Below are positions 1 through 7,021 of a stretch of DNA of 40,831 nucleotides, piece by piece. Both the position numbers and the translations under genes were made by a program. Positions within the stretch are counted from its first letter, which is position 1. Each line of letters starts with the position of its first letter. Below the pieces are notes generated by a model that ran no database searches, had not been told where the DNA came from, and saw nothing but the letters and a program-made list of their open reading frames with translations. Origin of the DNA: Nocardioidaceae bacterium (GTDB lineage: Bacteria; Actinomycetota; Actinomycetes; Propionibacteriales; Nocardioidaceae); the NCBI GenBank assembly GCA_009780515.1, contig WQZX01000026.1, forward strand, positions 1-40,831, written 5' to 3'.

Positions 1-1
1 C

Positions 2-475
2 GAGGTCGACGAGGTGCAGGCCCTGATCGAGGCCGACCCCGGGTACGTCGAGCGCATCACCGGGCTGCCGCCCGGGCCCGCCGACGCCCAGAGCCTGCTG
101 ATGGTCGTGCCGCCGGACCTCCCGCCCGACCGCAAGACCGTGTACGGCGTGCGCGACGGATCGGGCCCGCTGGTCGGCCTGGTCGACGTGCTGCGCGGGT
201 ATCCGGACGAGGCGACGGCGTACCTCGGATTGCTGCAGGTGCATGCGGACCACCAGCGGCGCGGCCTCGGCACCCGCGCCCACGCCGCGCTCCTCGAGGT
301 GGTCCGCGGCTGGCCGGAGATCACCTCGTTGATGCTCTCGATCGTCGCGACCAACCGGGTCGTCGCCGAGCCGTTCTGGGTCGGGCTCGGCTACCGACCC
401 GTCGGTGAGCCGATGCCCTACGCCTACGCGAACCTCGCGTCGACGGTCCAGCGCTACGGTCGACCGCTGGGCTGA
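2..475 (+). CDS. GNAT family N-acetyltransferase (5' end outside window)
   Basis: This is the C-terminal part of a GNAT acetyltransferase, which moves an acetyl group from acetyl-CoA to an amine on an unknown substrate. The reading frame is open to the window edge. A GTG at 14 exists, but the residues before it continue the usual N-terminal helix of such proteins, so the true start is probably upstream. The acetyl-CoA loop is seen as HQRRGLGTRAHAALL (about residues 78-92 counted from the GTG), preceded by the strand YLGLLQV; a later strand and the segment EPFWVGLGYRPVGE complete the fold. It stands apart from the following ATPase gene, with 159 bases and palindromes between. The substrate cannot be read from the sequence. 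Confidence 0.8.
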   Translation, partial: EVDEVQALIEADPGYVERITGLPPGPADAQSLLMVVPPDLPPDRKTVYGVRDGSGPLVGLVDVLRGYPDEATAYLGLLQVHADHQRRGLGTRAHAALLEVVRGWPEITSLMLSIVATNRVVAEPFWVGLGYRPVGEPMPYAYANLASTVQRYGRPLG

Positions 476-495
476 TCTGTGCTGGGCTGATCTGT

Positions 496-557
496 GGTTG
501 CCGTTTGGGCACAAACGGCAACCAGCGACCCCGGATGACTGTCGTTTGGTACCAAAC
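496..557. repeat. pair of related palindromes upstream of the ATPase gene
   Basis: The first palindrome has perfect 12-base arms at 496-507 and 512-523 with loop GGCA. The second is GTTTGGTACCAAAC at 544-557. Both share the core CGTTTGG-N3-CAAAC, with centres about 41 bases apart, close to four helical turns. A third, separate inverted repeat (CTAGCG at 588-593, CGCTAG at 608-613) lies nearer the start of the ATPase gene. The first could also end transcription of the acetyltransferase gene, but no T run follows. Binding sites or a dispersed repeat family are both possible. Confidence 0.5.
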
Positions 558-634
558 AGCACGCATTCGCACCGTCGATGCGACACGCTAGCGACATCTA
601 CGGCTGGCGCTAGACACGCGGATACGGTCTGATC

Positions 635-1831
635 GTGGATCCGATCCGTAACCCCTACGCGCCCGGGGCGGGCCAGCGCCCGCCCGAGCTGGCCGGTCGT
701 GGCGAGCAGCTCGCGGCGTTCGACGTCGTCCTGGAGCGGGTCTCGCGCGGTCGCCCGGAGCGCAGCCTGGTGCTGACCGGGCTCCGGGGCGTGGGCAAGA
801 CGGTGCTGCTCAACGCGCTGCGGGGCGCGGCGGTGCGCAAGGGCTGGGGCACCGGCAAGCTCGAGGCCCGGCCCGACCAGAGCCTGCGCAGGCCGCTCGC
901 CAGCGCGCTGCACCAGGCCGTGCGCGAGCTCGGACATCCCGAGCCGGACGAGACCGCGCAGGTGCTGGGCGTCGTACGCGCCTTCGTCGAGCGTGACGCC
1001 GGGGCCGACGCCAAGCTGCGTGACAAGTGGAGCCCGGGCATCGACGCCCCCGTCGTACGTGGGCGTGGCGACTCCGGCGACATCGAGATCGACCTCGTCG
1101 AGCTGCTGTCCGACATCGGTGGGCTCGCGGCCGACGTGGGCAAGGGCGTCGGCATCTTCGTCGACGAGATGCAGGACCTCGGCGCCGACGACGTCTCGGC
1201 GCTGTGCGCGGCCTGCCACGAGCTGAGCCAGAGCGGGCTCCCGGTCATCGTCGTCGGCGCGGGTCTGCCGCACCTCCCCGCGGTCCTCAGCGCCAGCAAG
1301 TCCTACTCCGAGCGGCTGTTCTCCTACCAGCGCATCGACCGGCTCGCGCGCGACGCCGCCGACCGTGCGCTGTCCGCCCCGGCCGCCGAGGAGGACGCCG
1401 AGTACGACCCCGCCGCCCTCGACGCGATGTACGACGCCACCGGCGGCTACCCCTACTTCATCCAGGCCTACGGCAAGGCGGTGTGGGACCTCGCGCCCCG
1501 CACGCCCATCACCGCCGCCGACATCTCCGTCGCCGCGCCGGAGGCCGAGCGCGAGCTGGCGGTCGGCTTCTTCGGCAGCCGCTACGAGCGGGCGACGCCG
1601 GGCGAGCGCGAGTACCTCCGCGCCATGGCCGACGCCGCTGGCGAGGGTGGTGACGATCCGGTCGGCGCGGTCGCCACGGCCGAGGTCGCCGCCGTCCTCG
1701 GCAAGAAGCCCCAGTCGCTCTCGCCCGCCCGCGACGCGCTGCTGAAGAAGGGCCTGATCTACTCCGGCGAGCGCGGCCGGATCGCCTTCACCGTCCCCCA
1801 CTTCGGGCGCTACCTCCGCACGGTGGGCTGA
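635..1831 (+). CDS. AAA-type ATP-binding protein with C-terminal winged helix
   Basis: The 398-residue protein is a P-loop ATPase of the ORC1/Cdc6-like or STAND-like group that is common as a solitary gene in actinobacteria. Near the N-terminus it carries the family opening NPYAPGAGQRPPELAGR. Walker A is GLRGVGKT (about 49-56) and Walker B is GIFVDEMQDL (about 171-180). The C-terminal third (from about residue 315) looks like a winged-helix DNA-binding module, with a wing ending in RIAFTVPHFGRYL. The GTG at 635 follows a possible -10 box TACGGT (623-628) at a distance that suggests a leaderless transcript. The flanking palindromes suggest its own regulation. The biological role of this family is not established; I infer only ATP-dependent DNA or nucleoprotein action. 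Confidence 0.75.
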   Translation: MDPIRNPYAPGAGQRPPELAGRGEQLAAFDVVLERVSRGRPERSLVLTGLRGVGKTVLLNALRGAAVRKGWGTGKLEARPDQSLRRPLASALHQAVRELGHPEPDETAQVLGVVRAFVERDAGADAKLRDKWSPGIDAPVVRGRGDSGDIEIDLVELLSDIGGLAADVGKGVGIFVDEMQDLGADDVSALCAACHELSQSGLPVIVVGAGLPHLPAVLSASKSYSERLFSYQRIDRLARDAADRALSAPAAEEDAEYDPAALDAMYDATGGYPYFIQAYGKAVWDLAPRTPITAADISVAAPEAERELAVGFFGSRYERATPGEREYLRAMADAAGEGGDDPVGAVATAEVAAVLGKKPQSLSPARDALLKKGLIYSGERGRIAFTVPHFGRYLRTVG

Positions 1832-1877
1832 CTCGCGCGTGCTCGACCGTTCGTGGCCGGCGGGGCCCGTCTCGTGG

Positions 1878-1923
1878 GTCGTGTGCCTGAGGCATCCGAT
1901 TTCCGATGTCGTGGGCACACGAC
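1878..1923. repeat. dispersed palindromic repeat, copy A
   Basis: The arms GTCGTGTGCC (1878-1887) and GGCACACGAC (1914-1923) are perfect. The inner part contains CATC and GATG around GATTTC. The left half matches copy B (1959-2008) base for base through TGAGGCATC, and the outer arms match the cluster at 27468-27622. It lies between two converging genes. Confidence 0.75.
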
Positions 1924-1958
1924 TGCCGTGGGTCGCGGGCCGGCTGCTGGCTGATCGT

Positions 1959-2008
1959 GGGTCGTGTGCCTGAGGCATCTGATTTCCGATGTCTCAGGCA
2001 CACGACCC
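1959..2008. repeat. dispersed palindromic repeat, copy B
   Basis: This is the best-formed copy: 21-base arms at 1959-1979 and 1988-2008 with a single mismatch, and an 8-base loop TGATTTCC. It is followed at once by the self-complementary CCCCCCGGGGGG (2006-2017). As RNA it would fold into a very stable hairpin between the converging ATPase and carboxylase genes, so it may serve as a two-way terminator. The family also occurs near 27.5 kb. Confidence 0.8.
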
Positions 2009-2046
2009 CCCGGGGGGCCAGCCCCACCCGGGTCGGCACCACCGGG

Positions 2047-3606
2047 TCAGAGCGGCTCGACCGCGTGCCGGCGGGGCGTGAGGGTCTGCAGCAGGCGGTG
2101 TCGGGGGAGCGTGGGAAGGAGATCGGCCAGCCAGGCCCGGGTCTCGGACGGACGGATGATCGCGTCGTAGCCGAAGCCCTCGGCGCCCCGCACCGCACTC
2201 GCACGGTCGTCGAACGCGGCCGCGATCTCGCGTTTCCTCGCCGCCCGCTCGGCGGGGTCCGCGGTCGCGTCGAGGTCGCGCTTGAAGACGAGCTCGACGG
2301 CGGTCTCGGCTGCCATCACCGCGGTCTCGGCGTGCGGCCACGCGACCACGAGCTCGGGTGAGAACGTGCGACCGCCGGACATCATCACGTAGCCGCCGCC
2401 GTACCCCTTGCGGGCGACGACGGTGAACAGCGGCACCGTGGCGCCGCCGTACGCCGCGGCCATCCGAAGGCTCGCGCGCCCCAGCCCCGACCGCTCGGCC
2501 TCCACCCCGACGGCCAGGCCCGGCAGGTCGATCAGCGTCAGCACCGGGATCCCGAACGCGTCGCACAGCGACACCAGCCGCGACGCCTTGGCGCAGGCCG
2601 CGGCGTCCAGCATCCCGGCGCGTGCGGCGGGCTGGTTGGCCACGATGCCCACCGGGTAGCCGTCGATCCGGGCCAGCATGGTCACCATGCTCGTGGCGTA
2701 CGCCGGCCGCAGATCGACCTCGCTGTCCTCGTCGACCAGCCCGGCGATGACGTCGTACACGTCGTAGGCGCGGCGCGGATCGGCGACCACGGTGTCGTCG
2801 AGGGCGGCCGCAGCCGTGCGACGGGGAGGTGAGGCGAGCCGCACGGGCAGGGGCGCCTCGGCGTTGGCCGGCAGGGTGTCGAGGTAGCAGCGGAGGGCAT
2901 CGAGCGCCTCCTCCTCGGTGTCGACGGCGAGGTCGATGTTGCCCCAGCCCGCCTGCGCGTCCGGGCCGCTGACCTCATCGCCGATGACCTCGCCGGTCGC
3001 AGCGCGGACCAGTGGCGGCGGCGCCATGCCGACGGTCGCGGTGCCGCGCACCGCGACGACGTAGTCGCAGAGCGAGGCGGTCAGCGTGGGCGCGCCGAAG
3101 CCCGGCCCGAGGATGGCGCCGACCATCGGCACCCAGCCGCTGAGCCGGGTGTGCAGGTGCTGGACGTCGACGCCGATCGCGAACTCCTTCGCGTCCAGGC
3201 CCTCGTGGATCCGGTGTCCGCCGCCGTCCATCAGCATCACGACCGGGATCCCGCGCGAGGCCGCGATCTCGCACATGCGGCGGGCCTTCTCGTTGCCGAC
3301 CGCGCCGTTGCTCCCGCCCGCGGCGGTGAAGTCGGCGGCGAGGACGACGATGGGCCGTTCGTCGACCTCGGCGGTGCCGCACACGACACCGTCGGCCGGC
3401 ACCGGCTGTCCGTCGGGGCCCGCACCGCTGGCGAGCGCGCCGATCTCGCGGAACGTCCCGGCGTCGACGAACGATGCGATCCGCTCGCGCGCGGTCAGCT
3501 TGCCGCGTCGGTGCTGCTTCTCGACGGCCTCGGGTCGTCCGGCGTCCTGCACTGCGGCGAGCGCGGCCTCGTGGGGGAGCGGTTCGTCGTACGTCACGGG
3601 GGACAC
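2047..3606 (-). CDS. acyl-CoA carboxylase carboxyltransferase (beta) subunit
   Basis: About 519 residues, the usual length of actinobacterial AccD/PccB-type subunits, which move CO2 from carboxybiotin to an acyl-CoA such as propionyl-CoA. The crotonase-like N and C halves are visible: the N half opens with HRRGKLTARERIASFVDAGTF and has MLMDGGGHRIHEG; the C half has GIPVLTLIDLPGLAVG, KGYGGGYVMMSGG and a C-terminal ERAARKREIAAAFDD. No biotin-carboxylase or biotin-carrier partner is encoded nearby, so it must work with one from elsewhere or act differently. Two in-frame GTG starts (3606, 3597) fit; the frame continues upstream to 3774, but that part overlaps the divergent MarR gene and looks non-coding. 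It shares a 73-base promoter region with that regulator. Confidence 0.85.
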   Translation of the reverse strand: MSPVTYDEPLPHEAALAAVQDAGRPEAVEKQHRRGKLTARERIASFVDAGTFREIGALASGAGPDGQPVPADGVVCGTAEVDERPIVVLAADFTAAGGSNGAVGNEKARRMCEIAASRGIPVVMLMDGGGHRIHEGLDAKEFAIGVDVQHLHTRLSGWVPMVGAILGPGFGAPTLTASLCDYVVAVRGTATVGMAPPPLVRAATGEVIGDEVSGPDAQAGWGNIDLAVDTEEEALDALRCYLDTLPANAEAPLPVRLASPPRRTAAAALDDTVVADPRRAYDVYDVIAGLVDEDSEVDLRPAYATSMVTMLARIDGYPVGIVANQPAARAGMLDAAACAKASRLVSLCDAFGIPVLTLIDLPGLAVGVEAERSGLGRASLRMAAAYGGATVPLFTVVARKGYGGGYVMMSGGRTFSPELVVAWPHAETAVMAAETAVELVFKRDLDATADPAERAARKREIAAAFDDRASAVRGAEGFGYDAIIRPSETRAWLADLLPTLPRHRLLQTLTPRRHAVEPL

Positions 3607-3643
3607 TCTGCCGGAGCCACGTCCCGGACCGCCGCACGCAGGC

Positions 3644-3659
3644 GGTTGCCGCGGAAACC
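3644..3659. promoter_or_regulatory. candidate MarR operator between divergent genes
   Basis: GGTTGCCGCGGAAACC is a 16-base palindrome with one mismatched pair. It lies between the start of the carboxylase gene (minus) and the start of the MarR gene (plus) and overlaps a possible -35 of the latter (TTGCCG 3646-3651, with TAGACT 3667-3672 as a possible -10, spacing 15). MarR proteins commonly bind 16-20 base palindromes at such divergent promoters; assignment to this regulator is inference. Confidence 0.45.
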
Positions 3660-3679
3660 TTCGGCGTAGACTTTCCGGT

Positions 3680-4165
3680 GTGGCACAGCGACCGCCTCGA
3701 TGGCTCAGCGACGCAGAGCTCACGGCCTGGCGCGGCTGGCTCGACGCCCACGCGGTCCTGTCCGCGGCGCTCAACCGCGAGCTGCAGCGCTGCAGCGGTC
3801 TGTCGCTGGCCGACTACGACGTTCTGGTCAGCCTCACCGACGTGCCGGAGCGCTCGCTGCGGATGTACGAGCTCGGCGACCGGCTCCAGTGGGAGAAGAG
3901 CAGGCTCTCCAAGCAGGTGTCGCGGATGGCCGCACGCGGCCTGCTCGAGCGGCGCGAGTGCCTGGACGACCGGCGCGGGGCGTTCGTGGACCTGACCGCG
4001 GCCGGCGAGCGGGCGATCACCGAGGCGGCCCCGGCGCACGTCGAGTTCGTGCACGACGTGGTGTTCGACGGCCTGACCCCCGAGCAGGTCGAGGCCCTCG
4101 CTGCGGTCTCGCAGCTGGTTCAGGCGCGGCTGGCCAGCATGTCCTCGACCGCCAGCGACGCGTAG
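3680..4165 (+). CDS. MarR family transcriptional regulator
   Basis: The 161-residue protein has the MarR winged-helix layout: an N-terminal helix with HAVLSAALNRELQRCSGLSLADYDVLVSL in two stretches, recognition-helix region LQWEKSRLSKQVSRMAARGLL (about 74-94), the wing with DDRRGAFVDLT, and a long C-terminal dimerisation helix. The LEWEKSRLSHQ-type helix places it with the MarR/YusO-like group of actinobacteria. The GTG start at 3680 is the only one that leaves the family N-terminus intact. It is divergent from the carboxylase gene, so it probably controls that gene and itself in response to a small ligand. Its last 46 bases overlap the end of the opposite-strand flavoprotein gene. Confidence 0.85.
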   Translation: MAQRPPRWLSDAELTAWRGWLDAHAVLSAALNRELQRCSGLSLADYDVLVSLTDVPERSLRMYELGDRLQWEKSRLSKQVSRMAARGLLERRECLDDRRGAFVDLTAAGERAITEAAPAHVEFVHDVVFDGLTPEQVEALAAVSQLVQARLASMSSTASDA

Positions 4166-5652
4166 ACCATCGCGGCGCCGAGCGGCGCTCCCGGGCCCGG
4201 GTACGCCGACCCGAAGACCGACGCGGTCGAGTTGCTGGCGGCGTACAGACCGGGGATCGGCGAACCCTCGCCGTCGAGGACCCGGCCGGCGGCGTCGGTG
4301 ACCAGGCCGCCCTTGGTGCCGAGGTCGGAGAGCACGAACCGGGCGGCGTAGAAGGGAGCCTGGTCGACCGGCACCAGCGCCTTGCTCGGGTCACCGCCGC
4401 CGGCGAAGAAGGTGTCGTACTCGTCCTCGCCGCGACCGAAGTCCTCGTCCTTGCCGGTGGCGGCGAAGCCGTTGAATCGGTCCACCGTCTCCGCCAGCAC
4501 GTCGGCGGGCAGTCCCGCCGCGACAGCCAGCTCCTCGATCGTGTCGGCCCGTACCCAGGTGCCGGCCGCGAGGTGCTCGGCGGGATCGCCCTCGGGCATC
4601 GCGATGGCCGGGAGCCGGCCCCCCTCGCGGGAGTCGAAGACGAACCACGACGGGATCCGCTCGGGCGCCTGCGCCATGATCCGGCCGAAGCGGTCGTAGG
4701 GCAGGCACTCGTTGCCGTAGCGCCGAGCGGTCGAGTCGACCATCAGCCCGCCACGGAAGCCGAGCGTGAACGTGCCCGAGCCGTCGGGGTGCTCCAGGCC
4801 CGGGCAGAACCAGCCCTCGCCGGAGAAGTCGGTCGCGGCACCGATCGTGGCGGCTGCGTCGATCACCTCGCCGGTGTTGGTGCCGCGCGGCGCCATCGTC
4901 CAGGCCGCGTCACCGGGTGTGCCGTGCTCGGCCCGGCGCTGCGGCGAGCCCTCGAAGCCGCCGGCCGCGACCAGGATGCCGAGCCGGGCGGTGTGCGCGA
5001 CCGGGCCCTCGGGACCCATCGCGCTCACGCCGACGGCGCGCCCGTCGGAGTCGCGCTCGAGGCCGACGACCTGGTGACCGGTGGCGATCGTCGCTCCGTC
5101 GCGCACGGCGATCGCGGCCAACCGGGCGATCAGCGCCTGGCCGCCGGAGAGCGTGGAGCGGCCGGGCCCGCCGACGCGGTCGCGCTCGACGGGCGGTCGG
5201 ACCAGCTCGGCGACGGCCGGCTCGAGGTCGGTCCGCCTGATCGGGGCGGGCTGGATGGAGCGGCCCATCGGGACCCGGCCGGGAGCGTCGTAGTACTCCG
5301 CGAATGGGATCCACTCGAAGTCCATCAGCTCGTCGTCCTCGAGCTGCGCGACCAGTCGCGGAGCCTGGGCCAGCAGGGCCTCGACCTTCGCCGCGTCGGG
5401 GTCGTCGAGCACCGCGGCGAGGTAGGCGCGGGCGCCCTCGGTCGAGTCGGGCAGGCCGGCTCGCTGCTGCACGGCGGTGCCGGGGAGCCAGCACGCACCG
5501 CCGGAGTACGCCGACGTCCCGCCGATCAGCGGCGTCCGCTCGAGCACCAGGACCGACAGGCCCGCCTTGGCGGCGAGGGCCGCGGCCGTGAGCGCGCCGC
5601 CGCCGGAGCCGACCACCACGACGTCGTACGACTGGTCACCGGTGCCGTCCAT
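4120..5652 (-). CDS. FAD-dependent dehydrogenase, 3-ketosteroid delta1-dehydrogenase-like
   Basis: The 510-residue protein belongs to the fumarate reductase/KstD flavoprotein family. The N-terminal FAD-binding motif is VVVVGSGGGALTAA (about 11-24), with the ribose-binding Glu at 39 (VLVLER) and GGTSAYSGG at 44-52. The C-terminal FAD segment FGSAYPGPGAPLGAAMVYA is typical of KstD-type enzymes, which introduce a 1,2 double bond into 3-ketosteroids. The middle part (PFAEYYDAPGRVPMGRS) fits the substrate lobe. A near-match to the KstR operator lies ten bases upstream of its ATG, supporting a role in steroid or related catabolism. No other steroid gene is in the window. It could act on a different 3-oxo substrate. 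It converges with, and overlaps, the MarR gene by 46 bases. Confidence 0.8.
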   Translation of the reverse strand: MDGTGDQSYDVVVVGSGGGALTAAALAAKAGLSVLVLERTPLIGGTSAYSGGACWLPGTAVQQRAGLPDSTEGARAYLAAVLDDPDAAKVEALLAQAPRLVAQLEDDELMDFEWIPFAEYYDAPGRVPMGRSIQPAPIRRTDLEPAVAELVRPPVERDRVGGPGRSTLSGGQALIARLAAIAVRDGATIATGHQVVGLERDSDGRAVGVSAMGPEGPVAHTARLGILVAAGGFEGSPQRRAEHGTPGDAAWTMAPRGTNTGEVIDAAATIGAATDFSGEGWFCPGLEHPDGSGTFTLGFRGGLMVDSTARRYGNECLPYDRFGRIMAQAPERIPSWFVFDSREGGRLPAIAMPEGDPAEHLAAGTWVRADTIEELAVAAGLPADVLAETVDRFNGFAATGKDEDFGRGEDEYDTFFAGGGDPSKALVPVDQAPFYAARFVLSDLGTKGGLVTDAAGRVLDGEGSPIPGLYAASNSTASVFGSAYPGPGAPLGAAMVYASLAVEDMLASRA

Positions 5653-5661
5653 CGGCAGAAC

Positions 5662-5675
5662 GATAACGCGTTCTA
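5662..5675 (-). promoter_or_regulatory. KstR-type operator upstream of the KstD-like gene
   Basis: On the minus strand the site reads TAGAACGCGTTATC, against the published KstR consensus TnnAACnnGTTnnA: every fixed position matches except the last. The site ends ten bases before the ATG at 5652, where bound repressor would block transcription. KstR is a TetR-family repressor released by a steroid CoA ester; the regulator itself is not encoded here. Confidence 0.55.
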
Positions 5676-5701
5676 GTTTGGTGGGGCTCCTGGAGCGATC
5701 C

Positions 5702-5707
5702 TCTAAC
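5702..5707 (+). promoter_or_regulatory. possible -10 box of the YibE/F gene
   Basis: TCTAAC lies ten bases before the GTG at 5717. This spacing would give a transcript starting at or close to the start codon, as is common in actinobacteria. No convincing -35 is seen. Confidence 0.3.
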
Positions 5708-5716
5708 CTGCACTCC

Positions 5717-7021
5717 GTGAGCCACGGTCATGGGCACGGTCACTCCCACCGCGCCGCCAAGGACGCCGACGACGCCGTACACGTCAATGCGGCGCCGAAG
5801 TGGATCCTGCTCGGCGTGCTCGGCCTGGCGCTGGTCGCGACCGTCGTCGGCATCGTCGCCTGGTGGCCCAGCCACGGGGTGGTCACCGACCGGGCCGCGC
5901 TCGAGCGGGCGAGCATCAGCTACGCCGCCCCCGGGGTGACCTTCCCGCGCGGCACGGTCACCGCGATCACGCCCGCCTGTCCGGCCAGCGGATCGACCAG
6001 CTCCGGCAGCGGGTCGAGCGGCGCTCCGACGTGCGGCACCATCACCGTCGACCTCGGCGGTGGTCAGCACGAGACGGTGAGCGTGCCGCCGGAGGTGAGC
6101 GGGTCGAGCCTGTCCGAGGGCGACAAGGTCGAGCTCACCCGTACGCCGGGCAGCGGCGCCAACCCGACGACGTACGCCTACTTCACGATCCTGCGGGGCG
6201 GCTCGCTGCTCTGGCTCGCGGTGCTCTTCGCGGTGGTGGTCATCGCGGTCGCGCGGTGGCGCGGGCTGTTCGCGATCGTCGGCCTCGCCTTCGGTGGCGC
6301 GGTGATCTGGTGGTTCCTGCTGCCGGCCCTGTACGACGGCTCGCCGGGCATCCCGGTCGCGCTGGTGAGCGCGGCCGCGATCATGTTCGTGGTCCTCTAC
6401 ATGACCCACGGCATCTCGCTGCGCACGAGCACCGCGCTCGCCGGCACCCTGCTCGGCGTCGGGCTCACGGCCGCCATCGGCACCGTCACCGCCGTCGGCG
6501 CCAACCTGACCGGGATCGCCGACGAGGCCGGATCGACGCTGCAGATCCTGCGACCCGAGACAGACTTCCGCTCGCTGCTCGGCGCGGCCGTCGTCATCGC
6601 CGGTCTCGGCGTCCTCAACGACGTCACCATCACCCAGGCCTCCGCCGTCTGGGAACTGCGGGCCGCCACGCCGGACGCGAGCCGGCGGCGCGTCTTCGCC
6701 AGCGCGATGCGGATCGGCCGCGACCACATCGCCTCCACGATCTACACGATCGTCTTCGCCTACGTCGGCACAGCCGTGATCGGCCTGATGCTGCTGCAGA
6801 TCTACGACCGGCCGCTGCTCGACCTCGTCTCCAACGAGCAGCTCGCCGAGGAGATCGTGCGCACCCTCGCCAGCGCGATCGGGCTGGTGCTCGCCGTACC
6901 GGTCACGACCGCGGTCGCCGCCGTCCTCGCATCCCCCGGCCACAAGCCGGCCAGGCCGACCGGTCGCCGTGTCGCCGGCCGCGTCGATCCTCAGATCGAC
7001 GGCGCCGTCCAGGCCAGCTGA
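5717..7021 (+). CDS. YibE/F family membrane protein
   Basis: The 434-residue integral membrane protein has the YibE/F layout: a short cytoplasmic N-terminus, a first membrane segment (about 29-50), an extracytoplasmic beta-rich domain (about 52-155), then about seven hydrophobic segments. The core carries the family-like stretch VAGLGVLNDVTITQASAVWELR... split here as GLGVLNDVTITQASAVWELR. The extreme N-terminus is His-rich (SHGHGHGHSH), which may bind metal, though this is also seen in other actinobacterial members. The GTG at 5717 is chosen because upstream codons lack the family pattern and overlap the KstR-like site region. The transported substrate, if any, is unknown. Its 3' end overlaps the end of eccC on the other strand by 31 bases. 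Confidence 0.8.
   Translation: MSHGHGHGHSHRAAKDADDAVHVNAAPKWILLGVLGLALVATVVGIVAWWPSHGVVTDRAALERASISYAAPGVTFPRGTVTAITPACPASGSTSSGSGSSGAPTCGTITVDLGGGQHETVSVPPEVSGSSLSEGDKVELTRTPGSGANPTTYAYFTILRGGSLLWLAVLFAVVVIAVARWRGLFAIVGLAFGGAVIWWFLLPALYDGSPGIPVALVSAAAIMFVVLYMTHGISLRTSTALAGTLLGVGLTAAIGTVTAVGANLTGIADEAGSTLQILRPETDFRSLLGAAVVIAGLGVLNDVTITQASAVWELRAATPDASRRRVFASAMRIGRDHIASTIYTIVFAYVGTAVIGLMLLQIYDRPLLDLVSNEQLAEEIVRTLASAIGLVLAVPVTTAVAAVLASPGHKPARPTGRRVAGRVDPQIDGAVQAS

Noticed and set aside
5717..5760. His-rich start of the YibE/F protein as a new metal sensor
   Set aside because: Short His/Gly stretches at this place occur in other members of the family in actinobacteria, so it was kept as a remark only.
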